NCBI RefSeq assembly: GCF_003917135.1
Contig: NZ_RPDI01000014.1
Span: 21,076 to 85,075 of the forward strand
DNA: 64,000 nucleotides
From: Leucobacter chromiireducens
Lineage (GTDB): Bacteria > Actinomycetota > Actinomycetes > Actinomycetales > Microbacteriaceae
Reading direction: 5' to 3'
The translations under genes were made by a program, and so were the position numbers. Shown in pieces: positions 17,113 through 25,639 of the stretch. Every line of letters begins with the position of its first letter. Position 1 is the stretch's first letter. A model generated the notes under the pieces. The model was not told the origin of the DNA. It ran no database searches and saw nothing but the letters and a program-made list of their open reading frames with translations.

Positions 17113-17376
17113 ATGATGTCTCAGCTTCCTGCCTCCCTCCGGGTCCTGGCCACCTGGGCGGCGATCCTGCCCCTCGCGCTCGGGGTTCGCGCGCTCATCG
17201 GCCCGCTCGTCGCCGACTGGCCGGAGCCGCTCGCGCTCGCGGTCACCATCAGCATCGTCGTGCCCATCGCCGTGCTCTGGGCCGTGCCGTTCCTCATGCG
17301 CGGGATCGCCGCGCTCCGCGCCCGCCGGCTCGCGGGCCGTACCGCGCACCGCGGCGCGCCAGGGGGCGGCGCGTGA
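17113..17376 (+). CDS. Small two-helix membrane protein
   Basis: This 87-residue protein of unknown function has hydrophobic segments at about 9-30 (VLATWAAILPLALGVRALI) and 40-64 (LALAVTISIVVPIAVLWAV), then a basic tail. Two ATG codons in tandem (17113, 17116) follow the operator, with TTGGAGA as ribosome site. It overlaps the next gene by 4 bp (GTGA), so both are under the TetR operator. The topology resembles small inner-membrane proteins of efflux or antibiotic-monooxygenase loci, but no family was recognised. Confidence 0.75.
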   Translation: MMSQLPASLRVLATWAAILPLALGVRALIGPLVADWPEPLALAVTISIVVPIAVLWAVPFLMRGIAALRARRLAGRTAHRGAPGGGA

Positions 17377-18317
17377 GGGCCCTCGTCCTCGGCGGCACGG
17401 GCGCCGTCGGCCGCGTGATCGTGGACGAGCTTACGCGCGCAGGCCACAGGGCGACCGCCGCGGGACGCCGCAGCAGCAGCGCGCGCATCGACCTGTCCGC
17501 GCCCGCCGGGCTGTCGCAGCTCACGGCGGCCGCCGCGGGGTACGACGTCGTGATCAACGCGTCCGGCGTTGAGCTGCCAGAGCTGGCCGCCGCGTGCGCG
17601 CCCGCCGCCTTCGTCGACATCTCCGCGACCGGCCGCTACCTGGAGGCGCTCACGGCGGCCGTCCCTGCCGGCCAGTCGGTGCTCGTCGGTGCCGGCCTCG
17701 CCCCGGGGCTCACCACGCTCCTCGTGCACGCGCTCGCGACGCGGCCGGGCGACGAGGTCGACCTCGGCATCGCGCTCGGCACCGGCGAAGCGCACGGGCC
17801 CGCGGCGGTCGCCTGGACCGCAGGCCTCGCGGGGTCGGCCGTGCACCGCGCTCCCGAGCCGGGCGTCGTGCCGAATCTGCGTGGCGCGCGGCGGCTGCCG
17901 TCGCCCACTGGCGAGCGGAGCTACCTCCGAGCGGATTTCCCCGACCACGTCCTGCCCGGCGTTCCCACCGGCATCACGGTGCGAAGTTACCTCGCGACCG
18001 GCGGCCGGGCCACCACCCGCGCGCTCGGCCTCGTTGGCCGGTTTCCGCGCCTCGCCCCGCTGCTCGCGCGCGTGCCGCATTGGGGGAGCGCCGAGTGGTC
18101 CCTGGTCGCGGTGAATCGGCGCACCGGCACGGCGCTCAGCGTGCGCGGCACCGGGCAGTCGCGGGCGACGGGAGTGCTCACGGCACTCGGCGCAGCGGCG
18201 CTCGTCGCGAACGCGCCGGGGCGGGCGGTGAGCACGGCGGAGCTGATCCAGATGTCAGCGGTGCCCGATCTCCGCGATCAGCCGCGGCGCGGCGCAGCCA
18301 GCCAGCCCGCGCCCTAG
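17373..18317 (+). CDS. NAD(P)-binding saccharopine-dehydrogenase-like protein
   Basis: This 314-residue protein starts with a Rossmann motif, ALVLGGTGAVGRVIVDEL (residues 3-20), then a shortened nucleotide domain and a conserved GAGLAPGLTTLLVHAL. This matches short-chain saccharopine-dehydrogenase-like oxidoreductases; the substrate is unknown. The GTG start at 17373 overlaps the stop of the membrane protein gene (GTGA), so translation is probably coupled. The TetR-controlled pair may act together against a toxic compound; this is inference. Its stop overlaps the convergent DUF4031 gene by 4 bp. Confidence 0.82.
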   Translation: MRALVLGGTGAVGRVIVDELTRAGHRATAAGRRSSSARIDLSAPAGLSQLTAAAAGYDVVINASGVELPELAAACAPAAFVDISATGRYLEALTAAVPAGQSVLVGAGLAPGLTTLLVHALATRPGDEVDLGIALGTGEAHGPAAVAWTAGLAGSAVHRAPEPGVVPNLRGARRLPSPTGERSYLRADFPDHVLPGVPTGITVRSYLATGGRATTRALGLVGRFPRLAPLLARVPHWGSAEWSLVAVNRRTGTALSVRGTGQSRATGVLTALGAAALVANAPGRAVSTAELIQMSAVPDLRDQPRRGAASQPAP

Positions 18318-18586
18318 GCCGCGTGGCGGTCGCGGGCACGCACGCGCAGCCCGGACCCGATGAGCCGACGCACGAGCTCGTTCCCGCTGACGGTGACCGC
18401 ACCGGCAATCACCAGCTGGGCATGCAACTCCTCGGGCACGTCGTAGTGATCGTGATCGAAGCCGCGCGCTGGGATCCCGTTGGCCGCCGCGAACGCGTGC
18501 AGCTCGGTGAGCGAGGAGTCGCTCACGAGGTGCGACCAGAGCCGGTCGTGCGCCGGCCAGGCGGGCGGATCGATGAGAACGGTCAT
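18314..18586 (-). CDS. DUF4031 domain protein
   Basis: This 90-residue protein matches the DUF4031 family: MTVLIDPPAWPAHDRLWSHL, then the conserved HAFAAANGIPARGFDHDHYD. The function of the family is unknown; the conserved Asp and His residues suggest metal or substrate binding. TATCCT (complement of 18593-18598) lies six bases before ATG, a leaderless start. It converges with and overlaps the preceding gene by 4 bp. Confidence 0.88.
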   Translation of the reverse strand: MTVLIDPPAWPAHDRLWSHLVSDSSLTELHAFAAANGIPARGFDHDHYDVPEELHAQLVIAGAVTVSGNELVRRLIGSGLRVRARDRHAA

Positions 18587-18620
18587 CCGAAGAGGATACG
18601 CCCTCCGGGTGCGAACTCGG

Positions 18621-19109
18621 TTATGCGGATGGCAACGCCGCCTCGATCGCCGCGACGATCGCGGGGTCGTCCGGTTCCGTCTTCGGGCGGAACCTGGAGA
18701 TCTGCCCTGACGGTGCGACCAGGAACTTCTCGAAGTTCCACTGCACGCGTCCCCGTCGCCCTGCGGCGTCGGGGACTGCGCGGAGCTCGCGGTAGAGCGC
18801 GTGCGAACGACGCCCGTTGACGAGCGTCTTCTCGAGCATCGGGAACGTGACCCCGTAGCTCGCGGCGCAGAACGTGGCGATCTCCTCTGCGGTGCCCGGC
18901 TCCTGCCCGAGGAACTGGTTGCACGGCACCCCGAGCACGGTGAAGCCCCGCGGCCCGTACGTGCGCTGCAGCTCCTCGAGTTTCGCGTACTGGGGCGTGA
19001 GCCCGCACTTCGACGCGACGTTCACGATCAGCACCGCCTGGTCGCCGAACTCGGCGAGCGAGGTGGTGGTGCCGTCGAGCTTGGTGAGTGGAATCTCTCT
19101 CAGCTGCAT
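18621..19109 (-). CDS. Glutathione peroxidase-family thiol peroxidase
   Basis: This 162-residue enzyme reduces peroxides, most likely using thioredoxin because actinobacteria generally lack glutathione. Active-site residues are Cys35 in NVASKCGLTPQY (Cys in place of selenocysteine), Gln65 in VPCNQFLGQEPG and Trp124 in VQWNFEKFLV. The frame is open far upstream, but TACGCT (complement of 19117-19122) lies seven bases before the ATG at 19109, which also gives the family length. A second Cys in the Cys-block region, expected as resolving Cys, is Cys81. Confidence 0.92.
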   Translation of the reverse strand: MQLREIPLTKLDGTTTSLAEFGDQAVLIVNVASKCGLTPQYAKLEELQRTYGPRGFTVLGVPCNQFLGQEPGTAEEIATFCAASYGVTFPMLEKTLVNGRRSHALYRELRAVPDAAGRRGRVQWNFEKFLVAPSGQISRFRPKTEPDDPAIVAAIEAALPSA

Positions 19110-19312
19110 GCCCCCAAGCGTACGCGCATCGAGCTCCGGTCGCCCTGCGCATATGCTGAGCGGGGTAGCCGAGCGCGCTCGCATCGCGGGATCGCATCGC
19201 TGCGCGGGATCACGCCGCGGCAGCGCGGCGCGGGAATGCCGAGCCCGCGCCCCGCGTTGCACCGGGCAGACCGCACGGCGCAGCGTTCGCACGTGCCCGA
19301 CAGGAGACCTCA

Positions 19313-19843
19313 GTGACCGAGCACCACGCCACCCCACCGCGCTACGACGCCGACCTCACGCCCGGGATCGACGCGCTGAAACTCGCGTTCCGGCACCACC
19401 CGATGGGGGTCGCGGTCATCACCGCGCAGACCCCGGACGGGCCGGTGGGCCTCACCGCATCGAGCGTGTCGTCGGTGGGCATCGACCCGCCGACGCTCTC
19501 GTTCTCCGTGACGCGGGCGACGGGCAGCGCGGGCGGCGTGCTCTCGGCCGACAGTATCCTCGTGCACCTGCTCGACGGACGCCACGCAGACATCGCGCGC
19601 TCCTTCGCGGTGTCTGGTGCGGATCGCTTCACCGCTGAGCAAGGGTGGGCCGAGCTCGAGACCGGTGAGCCGTACCTGCCCGGCACGCGTGTGGCGCTCC
19701 GGTGCCGCGCGCTGCACTCGCTCGGGGTGGGGTCGTCGGTGATCGTGGTCGCCGAGGTCATCGGCGCGGTGTTCGGCGAGGTCGGGCCCGCGATGAGCTA
19801 TCTGGACCGGGAGTTCTACGAGCTGGGCGAGCGGATCGACTGA
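19313..19843 (+). CDS. Flavin reductase-like FMN-binding protein
   Basis: This 176-residue protein belongs to the flavin_Reduct family that binds FMN and often supplies reduced flavin to monooxygenases. Typical motifs are HHPMGVAVITAQ, GLTASSVSSVGIDPPTLSFS and, at the end, the short MSYLDREFYELG. The start is GTG at 19313 with AGGAGACC upstream. No partner oxygenase is adjacent, so the physiological role is open. It converges with the MFS gene. Confidence 0.87.
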   Translation: MTEHHATPPRYDADLTPGIDALKLAFRHHPMGVAVITAQTPDGPVGLTASSVSSVGIDPPTLSFSVTRATGSAGGVLSADSILVHLLDGRHADIARSFAVSGADRFTAEQGWAELETGEPYLPGTRVALRCRALHSLGVGSSVIVVAEVIGAVFGEVGPAMSYLDREFYELGERID

Positions 19844-19908
19844 CCCGCTCCGGCTCACCGACTCACCAATTCACCGACTCGTCAGCGGCTCAGCGGATCA
19901 GGCAGCCG

Positions 19909-21174
19909 TCACGCCTCGCCCACTACACGGATGCCGACCGTGTCGAGGCCGCGGCGCTTGTCACGCCGCTCGACCGCGAAGCTCACCCCGGCGAGCGCGA
20001 GCCCGATCGTCGCGAGTGTCGCGCCCACCCACCCGGGGGCGAGATACCCGAAACCCGCCGCGATCACGAGCCCGCCGAGCCACGCGCCCAGGCTGTTGCC
20101 GATGTTGAACGCTGCGTGGTTGACCGCGGCGCCGAGCAGCTCGGCCTCGTGCGCGATCCGGATCAGCCGCGCCTGGATCGAGGGCACCAGCACGGACGAC
20201 GCGAAGCCGACGAGGAAGGCCAGCACGATCAGCGAGGCCGGGGTCTGCGCGAACGCCGCGTAGGCGATAAGCGCGGCGATCAGCCCGCAGAACCCCCACA
20301 CGATCGTGCGGCTCAGGTGGCGGTCGCTCGCCCAGCCCCCGAGCAGGTTGCCGAGCGTCATGCCGATGCCAACGCAGGCGAGCACCCACGGCACCGCGCC
20401 AGCCGGCAGCCCGGCGACGCGCGTGGTCACCTCGGCGATGTATGAGTACATCGCGAAGAAACCGCCGAAGCCGATGGCGCCGACGCCGACCATGAGCCAG
20501 ATTCGGGGGTTCGTGAAGGCGACGAGTTCCCGCGCTGGCGTGCGCGTGGGGTTGCCGGGCACGCGCGGCAGGAACGCGAGCGTGAGCAGCAGCGTCACCG
20601 CGAAGATCCCTGCGACGAACACGTACGCCGCCCGCCACCCGGCGAGTTGCCCGAGCCAGGTGGCAAGCGGCACCCCGACGACGTTCGCGATCGTGAGGCC
20701 GGAGAGCGCGAGCGCGATGCCCTGCCCCTGCTTTCCCGGCCCCATGAGTCGCGCGGCGAGGAGCGACGCGACGCCGAAGTAGGCGCCGTGCGGGAGGGCC
20801 GCGACGAATCTGGCGATCGCGAGCGAGCCGAACGCCGGCATGAGCGCGGACGCGAGGGAGCCGAGCACGAACACACCGAGCAGCCAGAAGGTGAGGGTGG
20901 ACTGCGACATCCGCGACGCCGCGATCGCAACCGTCGGGGCGCCGACCACGACGCCGAGCGCGTAGCTCGTGATCAGGATTCCCGCGCGGGCGATCTCGAC
21001 CTCGGGGGCTGACGCGAATCCGGGGAGCAGATCCTCCGCGATCGTCGGCAGCAGCCCCATCGTCGCGAACTCGGTCACCCCGATCCCGAACCCGCCGAGG
21101 GCGAGCGCGAAGAGCGCGATGGCGCGACGGTGTGGCGCGAGAACGGGTCGTGTTGGCTGGGAGGGGGAACGCAC
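19909..21174 (-). CDS. MFS transporter (AraJ-like drug/sugar efflux family)
   Basis: This 421-residue integral membrane protein has 12 predicted helices and belongs to the MFS group with GIGVTEFATMGLLP in helix 1, a marker of AraJ/YdhP-type exporters. The MFS motif between helices 2 and 3 (GAPTVAIAASRM) is only partly conserved. The start is GTG at 21174; a terminal basic stretch precedes helix 1. The transported compound cannot be inferred. The neighbours do not form an obvious operon. Confidence 0.9.
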   Translation of the reverse strand: MRSPSQPTRPVLAPHRRAIALFALALGGFGIGVTEFATMGLLPTIAEDLLPGFASAPEVEIARAGILITSYALGVVVGAPTVAIAASRMSQSTLTFWLLGVFVLGSLASALMPAFGSLAIARFVAALPHGAYFGVASLLAARLMGPGKQGQGIALALSGLTIANVVGVPLATWLGQLAGWRAAYVFVAGIFAVTLLLTLAFLPRVPGNPTRTPARELVAFTNPRIWLMVGVGAIGFGGFFAMYSYIAEVTTRVAGLPAGAVPWVLACVGIGMTLGNLLGGWASDRHLSRTIVWGFCGLIAALIAYAAFAQTPASLIVLAFLVGFASSVLVPSIQARLIRIAHEAELLGAAVNHAAFNIGNSLGAWLGGLVIAAGFGYLAPGWVGATLATIGLALAGVSFAVERRDKRRGLDTVGIRVVGEA

Positions 21175-21208
21175 CCGGGAATCCTACCCGGCGCGCGTGT
21201 CCCGCGTG

Positions 21209-21856
21209 TTACGAGCGCTGCGCGAGCCAGGCCTCGAGGGCTGGCTGCTCGAGACCGATGCTGGTGTGCTCGCCGTGCCCCGGCTGCACAGTGAGGTCGG
21301 CCGGGAGCGTGAAGAGCTGGCTGCGGATCGACTCGACGAGCTGCGGGAAGCTGGAGTAGTCCCAGCGTGTCGCCCCGGGGCCGCCCTGGAAGAGCGTATC
21401 GCCGGAGAAGACGGTGTCGAGCGCTGGCGCGACGAAGCACACCGAGCCGGGCGTGTGGCCCGGCGTGTGCCTGGTAATGAGCTCGACGTCGCCGACCTGG
21501 AATGTTGCGCCCTCCGCGAGTTCGAAGTCGGGAAGCGCGTCCCCATGCGTCTCTCGCCAGAGGAACAGGTCGTCGGGGTGCAGGTAGACGTGCGTGTCGA
21601 GCGACTGCGCGACCTCGACCGCGGCGTTCACGTGGTCCTCGTGCCCGTGCGTGAGCAGCAAGCCGAGCACCTCGCGCTCACCGACCGCGGCGACGATGGC
21701 CGCCGCCTCGTGCGCGGCGTCGATGATGAGCACCCGCTCGTCGTCTCCCACGAGCCACACATTATTCTCGAGCGCGATGCCCGCCTCGGGGTAGCCCGGT
21801 CGCCCAGCCCCGATGAACCGGCTCGTACGAATGCGTTCAATTGACACGACGGTCAT
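21209..21856 (-). CDS. MBL-fold metallo-hydrolase (glyoxalase II-like)
   Basis: This 215-residue hydrolase has the dinuclear metal signature LLTHGHEDHVNAAV (His70, His72, Asp74, His75), followed by TRHTPGHTPGSVCFV and FSGDTLFQGGPGATR. These match the glyoxalase II-like subgroup of the metallo-beta-lactamase fold found in actinobacteria. AAGGCAAGG precedes ATG. Substrates may be thioesters or similar; not determinable here. It lies 34 bp upstream of the MFS gene on the same strand and could be co-transcribed. Confidence 0.88.
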   Translation of the reverse strand: MTVVSIERIRTSRFIGAGRPGYPEAGIALENNVWLVGDDERVLIIDAAHEAAAIVAAVGEREVLGLLLTHGHEDHVNAAVEVAQSLDTHVYLHPDDLFLWRETHGDALPDFELAEGATFQVGDVELITRHTPGHTPGSVCFVAPALDTVFSGDTLFQGGPGATRWDYSSFPQLVESIRSQLFTLPADLTVQPGHGEHTSIGLEQPALEAWLAQRS

Positions 21857-21950
21857 GCCCTTGCCTTCTCTCTTCTCGTGATGCGATGATTCCGGGCGGT
21901 CATGGTGGTCCGTTCTGCATCGGCGCCCGGGGCCGAGCCAGGAAATAGGA

Positions 21951-21997
21951 GGAGGGGCGCCCCCGAGCGGATGTCATCCGATCGAGAGCGCCCCTCC
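21951..21997 (-). terminator. Terminator after the universal stress protein gene
   Basis: A 10-bp stem GGAGGGGCGC/GCGCCCCTCC (21951-21960 with 21988-21997) encloses a second small hairpin CGGAT-gtc-ATCCG. It lies 30 bp downstream of the minus-strand usp stop. Confidence 0.65.
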
Positions 21998-22026
21998 CCG
22001 GCACACGCAGTGCCGCGGCGCTCAGA

Positions 22027-22875
22027 TTAGTCCGCGCGAGTAACGATCACGGGGCACGGGAGCGCCTGGAGCACACCGTGGCTCACCGAACCGAGCAGCA
22101 GCCGGGAGATCCCCCCGCGGCCGCGGCTGCCGACGACGAGCAGTTCGGCGCCCTGCGCCACCTGCACGAGCGCGGCGACCGGCGGCGACTGCACGATCTC
22201 GCGCCGCACCTCGAGGTCGGGGTAGCGCTCCGCGAGCCCGGCAACGCCGATCGCGATCGCCTCCTCCGCTGCGCTGCGCTGCGAGTCGACGAGCTCCTCG
22301 CTCCACAGGTACTCAAGACCCGGGGTGAGCGGGGGCATCCACGCGTACACGGCGATGAGCGGCACCCCGCGGAACGAGGCCTCCTCGGCGGCATACGCGA
22401 TCGCGCGCTGCGACGCCTCCGAGCCGTCAATACCGACGACGACCCCGGCGTTCGGCTGCACGTTCGTCGCGGGGATCACCGCGACGGGGCAGTGCGCCGT
22501 CGCGGCAACCTTCACGGCGCGCGTGCCGAAGAACGAGCCAGAGAAGCGGCTCCCGCCGTGCTCACCAAGGATCAGGAGATCCGCCTGCTTCGAGGCTTCC
22601 TCGACCTCCGCGATCGGGTGGCCGACCACGGCGGACCCGTCGATCTCGCCGACATAACCGAGGCTGCGCGCGTGGGCGATCTCGGCCTGCAGCATCTGCT
22701 CGGACGCCTTCTGCGCCTCGGACAGGAACGCGACGCTCTCCGACAGGAACGAGTCGTCTGCGACGTGGAGCAGGCGGACACTCGCCCCACGCTCGGTTGC
22801 GCGGGCGAGTCCCCACGCGAGCGCAACGCGGCTCTGCTCCGATCCGTCGACTCCGATGAGGTACTTCTCCGACAT
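22027..22875 (-). CDS. Tandem universal stress protein (two Usp domains)
   Basis: This 282-residue protein has two UspA domains, about 1-140 and 145-282. Each begins with the nucleotide-binding Asp strand (LIGVDGSEQSRVALAW; VVGIDGSEASQRAIAY) and ends with the ATP loop (GEHGGSRFSGSFFGTRAV; GSRGRGGISRLLLGSVSH), so ATP binding is likely. Such proteins accumulate in stasis and low oxygen. The ATG follows GAGAAAGGACC. It lies 58 bp downstream of gapB on the same strand. Confidence 0.93.
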   Translation of the reverse strand: MSEKYLIGVDGSEQSRVALAWGLARATERGASVRLLHVADDSFLSESVAFLSEAQKASEQMLQAEIAHARSLGYVGEIDGSAVVGHPIAEVEEASKQADLLILGEHGGSRFSGSFFGTRAVKVAATAHCPVAVIPATNVQPNAGVVVGIDGSEASQRAIAYAAEEASFRGVPLIAVYAWMPPLTPGLEYLWSEELVDSQRSAAEEAIAIGVAGLAERYPDLEVRREIVQSPPVAALVQVAQGAELLVVGSRGRGGISRLLLGSVSHGVLQALPCPVIVTRAD

Positions 22876-22933
22876 GTGCGGTCCTTTCTCTCGGGGTGTT
22901 TCGTAAGCGCTGCCGCGCGGCGCGGCGACGCGG

Positions 22934-24373
22934 TTAGGCCGTCAGCGCCGGCAGGTGGGCTGGGTGGCTGCCAGCGAGCTGCTCCATGACGCGGACCACC
23001 TGGCAGCTGTAGCCATACTCGTTGTCGTACCACACGTAGAGCACCGCGGTGTCCCCGGTGACGATCGTGGCGAGGCCGTCGACGATGCCGGCGCGGTTCG
23101 CGCCAACGAAGTCGGTGGACACGATCTCGGGCGACTCGACGTAGTCGATCTGCGTGCGCAGCGCGCCCGTCAGCGAGACCTGCTCGAGGAACGCGTTGAT
23201 CTCCTCCGCGGTGGTCTCGCGCTCAAGCTGGAGGTTGAGCACCGCCATCGACACGTCGGGGGTGGGAACGCGGATCGCGTTGCCGGTGAGCTTGCCCTCG
23301 AACTCGGGCAGCGCCTTCGACACGGCCTTCGCAGCGCCCGTCTCGGTGAGCACCATGTTGAGCGCCGCCGAGCGTCCGCGGCGATCGCCCTTGTGGAAGT
23401 TGTCGATGAGGTTCTGATCGTTGGTGTACGCGTGCACCGTCTCGACGTGGCCGCGCTTCACCCCGAACTCGTCGTTGATGACCTTGAGCACCGGCGTGAT
23501 CGCGTTCGTCGTGCAGGACGCCGCCGACACGATCGTGTCCGCGTCGGTGATCTTGTCGTTGTTGACGCCGTAGACGACGTTCAGCATGTCGCCCTTGCCG
23601 GGAGCCGTGAGCAGCACGCGGGCGATGCCCTGGTTCTGCAGGTGCTGGCCGAGGCCCTCGGCGTCGCGCCAGCGTCCCGTGTTGTCCACGAGGATCGCGT
23701 CCTCGATGCCGTACTGCGTGTAGTCGACGCTCGCCGGGTCGTTCGAGTAGATGACCTGGATGCGCACGCCGTTCGCGAGGATCGCGTCCTCGTCCTCGAG
23801 CACGGTGATCGTGCCGTTGAACGGGCCGTGCACCGAGTCGCGGCGCAGCAGGTTCGCGCGCTTCTGCAGGTCGTTCTCCGAGCCCTTGCGCACCACGATC
23901 GCGCGCAGGTTCAGCCCGTTGCCCGAGCCCGAGTGGTCGATGATGATGCGCGCGAGGAGGCGGCCGATCCGGCCGAAGCCGTAGAGCACCACGTCGGTGC
24001 CGGTACCCGGCGTCGCCTCGAAGGCCGGCGCGAGCACCTCGCGCAGGTACGCGGCGAGATCCGAGCTGCCCGAGGTGCGGAAGCCGTTGGCGAGCAGCGC
24101 GAGATCGACGGAAACGGGGCCGGGCTGCAGCTCGGCCAGCGTCTCAACGATCGCCGACGTCTCAGCGAGGGGAAGTTCGACGTCGTCGATCTTTCGCGCC
24201 GAGCGGTGCGCGCGGATGATGTCGACGGAGGAACGGCCGATGAGGCTGCGGCCGTGCACCGACATCACCACATCGTGGTCTCGGTACAGCTGACCGATCA
24301 GCGGAATCATCCGCTCTGCGAGTTCCTGCTTCGCCTTCCAAGCTTCGAGGTGAGCATCAGCACGCTGATTCAT
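22934..24373 (-). CDS. gapB: Glyceraldehyde-3-phosphate dehydrogenase, long form (GapB-like)
   Basis: This 479-residue enzyme interconverts glyceraldehyde 3-phosphate and 1,3-bisphosphoglycerate. A helical N-terminal extension of about 125 residues precedes the Rossmann motif YGFGRIGRLLAR (131-142). The catalytic Cys287 lies in SAASCTTNAITP. The extension and total length match the about 480-residue GapB of Corynebacterium, used mainly in the gluconeogenic direction; that role here is inferred. The frame is open further upstream, but the ATG at 24373 has GGAAGGAATCC before it and fits GapB length. Confidence 0.92.
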   Translation of the reverse strand: MNQRADAHLEAWKAKQELAERMIPLIGQLYRDHDVVMSVHGRSLIGRSSVDIIRAHRSARKIDDVELPLAETSAIVETLAELQPGPVSVDLALLANGFRTSGSSDLAAYLREVLAPAFEATPGTGTDVVLYGFGRIGRLLARIIIDHSGSGNGLNLRAIVVRKGSENDLQKRANLLRRDSVHGPFNGTITVLEDEDAILANGVRIQVIYSNDPASVDYTQYGIEDAILVDNTGRWRDAEGLGQHLQNQGIARVLLTAPGKGDMLNVVYGVNNDKITDADTIVSAASCTTNAITPVLKVINDEFGVKRGHVETVHAYTNDQNLIDNFHKGDRRGRSAALNMVLTETGAAKAVSKALPEFEGKLTGNAIRVPTPDVSMAVLNLQLERETTAEEINAFLEQVSLTGALRTQIDYVESPEIVSTDFVGANRAGIVDGLATIVTGDTAVLYVWYDNEYGYSCQVVRVMEQLAGSHPAHLPALTA

Positions 24374-24584
24374 GTGAATGGAGGATTCCTTCCAAACGGT
24401 GTGAAGAGGGATCGGCCTGCCCGCCGGTACGCTGTCGCGCCACCTCCAGTATCCCACGCGCATGACGCTGTGTGACACCACGATTACCGCGTGGCCGAAG
24501 AGATGACAGAGGCTTGAGGTGTTCGGCTGGAGCACTGCCTCGCAGCCACCACTGATTCGATCGCACCGAGCCAAGGAAACCCCC

Positions 24585-25484
24585 ATGACGTTCATCAAGC
24601 GCCGCGCATTCGCCGCCTCGCTCACCGCACTCGCACTCGCCTCAACCGCCGCGCTCGCCGGCTGCGCTCCCGCTGCGGACAGCGCAGCGGACGAGACCGT
24701 CAAGATCGGCGTCGTGCCGGGCGGACAGCCTTACTGGGACACGTTCGTCGACGCGGCAGCCGAGGAAGGCATCACCGTCGAGATCGTCGACTTCGACGAG
24801 TACCCGCAGCCGAACCCCCTGCTCAGCCAGGGCGAGCTCGACCTCAACCAGTTCCAGCACCTGCCGTACCTCGCGAGCTACAACGTCGACTCCGACGACA
24901 CGCTCGTGCCGATCGGCTCGACCGTCATCTACCCGCTGAACCTGTTCTCGGACAAGTACACCTCGGCGGAGGACATCCCCGAGGGCGCGACCATCGCGGT
25001 GCCGAACGACGAGTCGAACCGTGCGCGCGCACTCCTCGTGCTGCAGAAGCTCGGCCTGCTCGAGCTCAAGGACGGCGGCAACTCCGGCTCCACCGTCGAG
25101 GACATCATCGCGGAGAAGTCCAAGGTGAAGGTGACGGAGCTCGACGCCGCAGCGATCCCCGGGGCCCTCCCGGACGTCGACGCCGGGGTCGTGAACAACG
25201 ACTTCGTCGAGCCGGCCGGTCTGAAGTTCGAGGACTCGCTCGGCGCCGACAGCGCTGAGGACGAGGCGGCCGCGCCGTACACGAACATCTTCGTGGCCCG
25301 CGCCGAGGACAAGGACAACGAGACGTACCTGAAGCTCGTCGAGATCTACCAGAACAACGCCGACGTGCAGGCGGCGCTGAAGGACTACGTCGGCGAGGGT
25401 GCCGTGCCGGTGAAGACCCCGGTCGCTGAGCTCGAGAAGCTGCTCACCGAGGCCGAGGACGCGTACCGCGCGGCAGCCGAGTAG
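24585..25484 (+). CDS. metQ: Methionine ABC transporter substrate-binding lipoprotein (MetQ)
   Basis: This 299-residue NlpA/MetQ-family lipoprotein captures methionine outside the membrane. Residues 1-26 are a signal peptide ending in the lipobox LAGC with Cys27 as lipidation site. The binding domain starts VKIGVVPGGQPYWDTF and includes the family motif LDLNQFQHLPYL. The ATG at 24585 follows AAGGAAAC. It heads the metQ-metN-metI set; a hairpin after its stop may lower expression of the downstream genes relative to the binding protein. Confidence 0.95.
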   Translation: MTFIKRRAFAASLTALALASTAALAGCAPAADSAADETVKIGVVPGGQPYWDTFVDAAAEEGITVEIVDFDEYPQPNPLLSQGELDLNQFQHLPYLASYNVDSDDTLVPIGSTVIYPLNLFSDKYTSAEDIPEGATIAVPNDESNRARALLVLQKLGLLELKDGGNSGSTVEDIIAEKSKVKVTELDAAAIPGALPDVDAGVVNNDFVEPAGLKFEDSLGADSAEDEAAAPYTNIFVARAEDKDNETYLKLVEIYQNNADVQAALKDYVGEGAVPVKTPVAELEKLLTEAEDAYRAAAE

Positions 25485-25516
25485 GGCACGACGCACGGAC
25501 TCACCACCGCATCAGG

Positions 25517-25549
25517 ATCGGGGCGCGCGAGGGAACTCGGCGCCCCGAT
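25517..25549 (+). terminator. Hairpin between metQ and metN
   Basis: A 10-bp perfect stem ATCGGGGCGC/GCGCCCCGAT (25517-25526 with 25540-25549) has a 13-base loop and a pyrimidine-rich start to the tail. It may be a partial terminator that makes MetQ more abundant than MetNI. Confidence 0.6.
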
Positions 25550-25639
25550 TCGTGCGTCACCCGCAGTTCCGGGGAGAATGGGTGACGGCGTGGCGGTGCT
25601 ACGCGCGGCGCGGGCCGGCCACAAACGAGAGGAACGCAC

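Noticed and set aside
19844..19908. Short direct repeats (ctcaccgactcacc) between two converging genes
   Set aside because: Too short and irregular to support a defined element or attachment site.
24374..24584. SAM-type riboswitch before metQ
   Set aside because: The leader has some GC-rich segments, but I could not fold the conserved core of a known SAM riboswitch.
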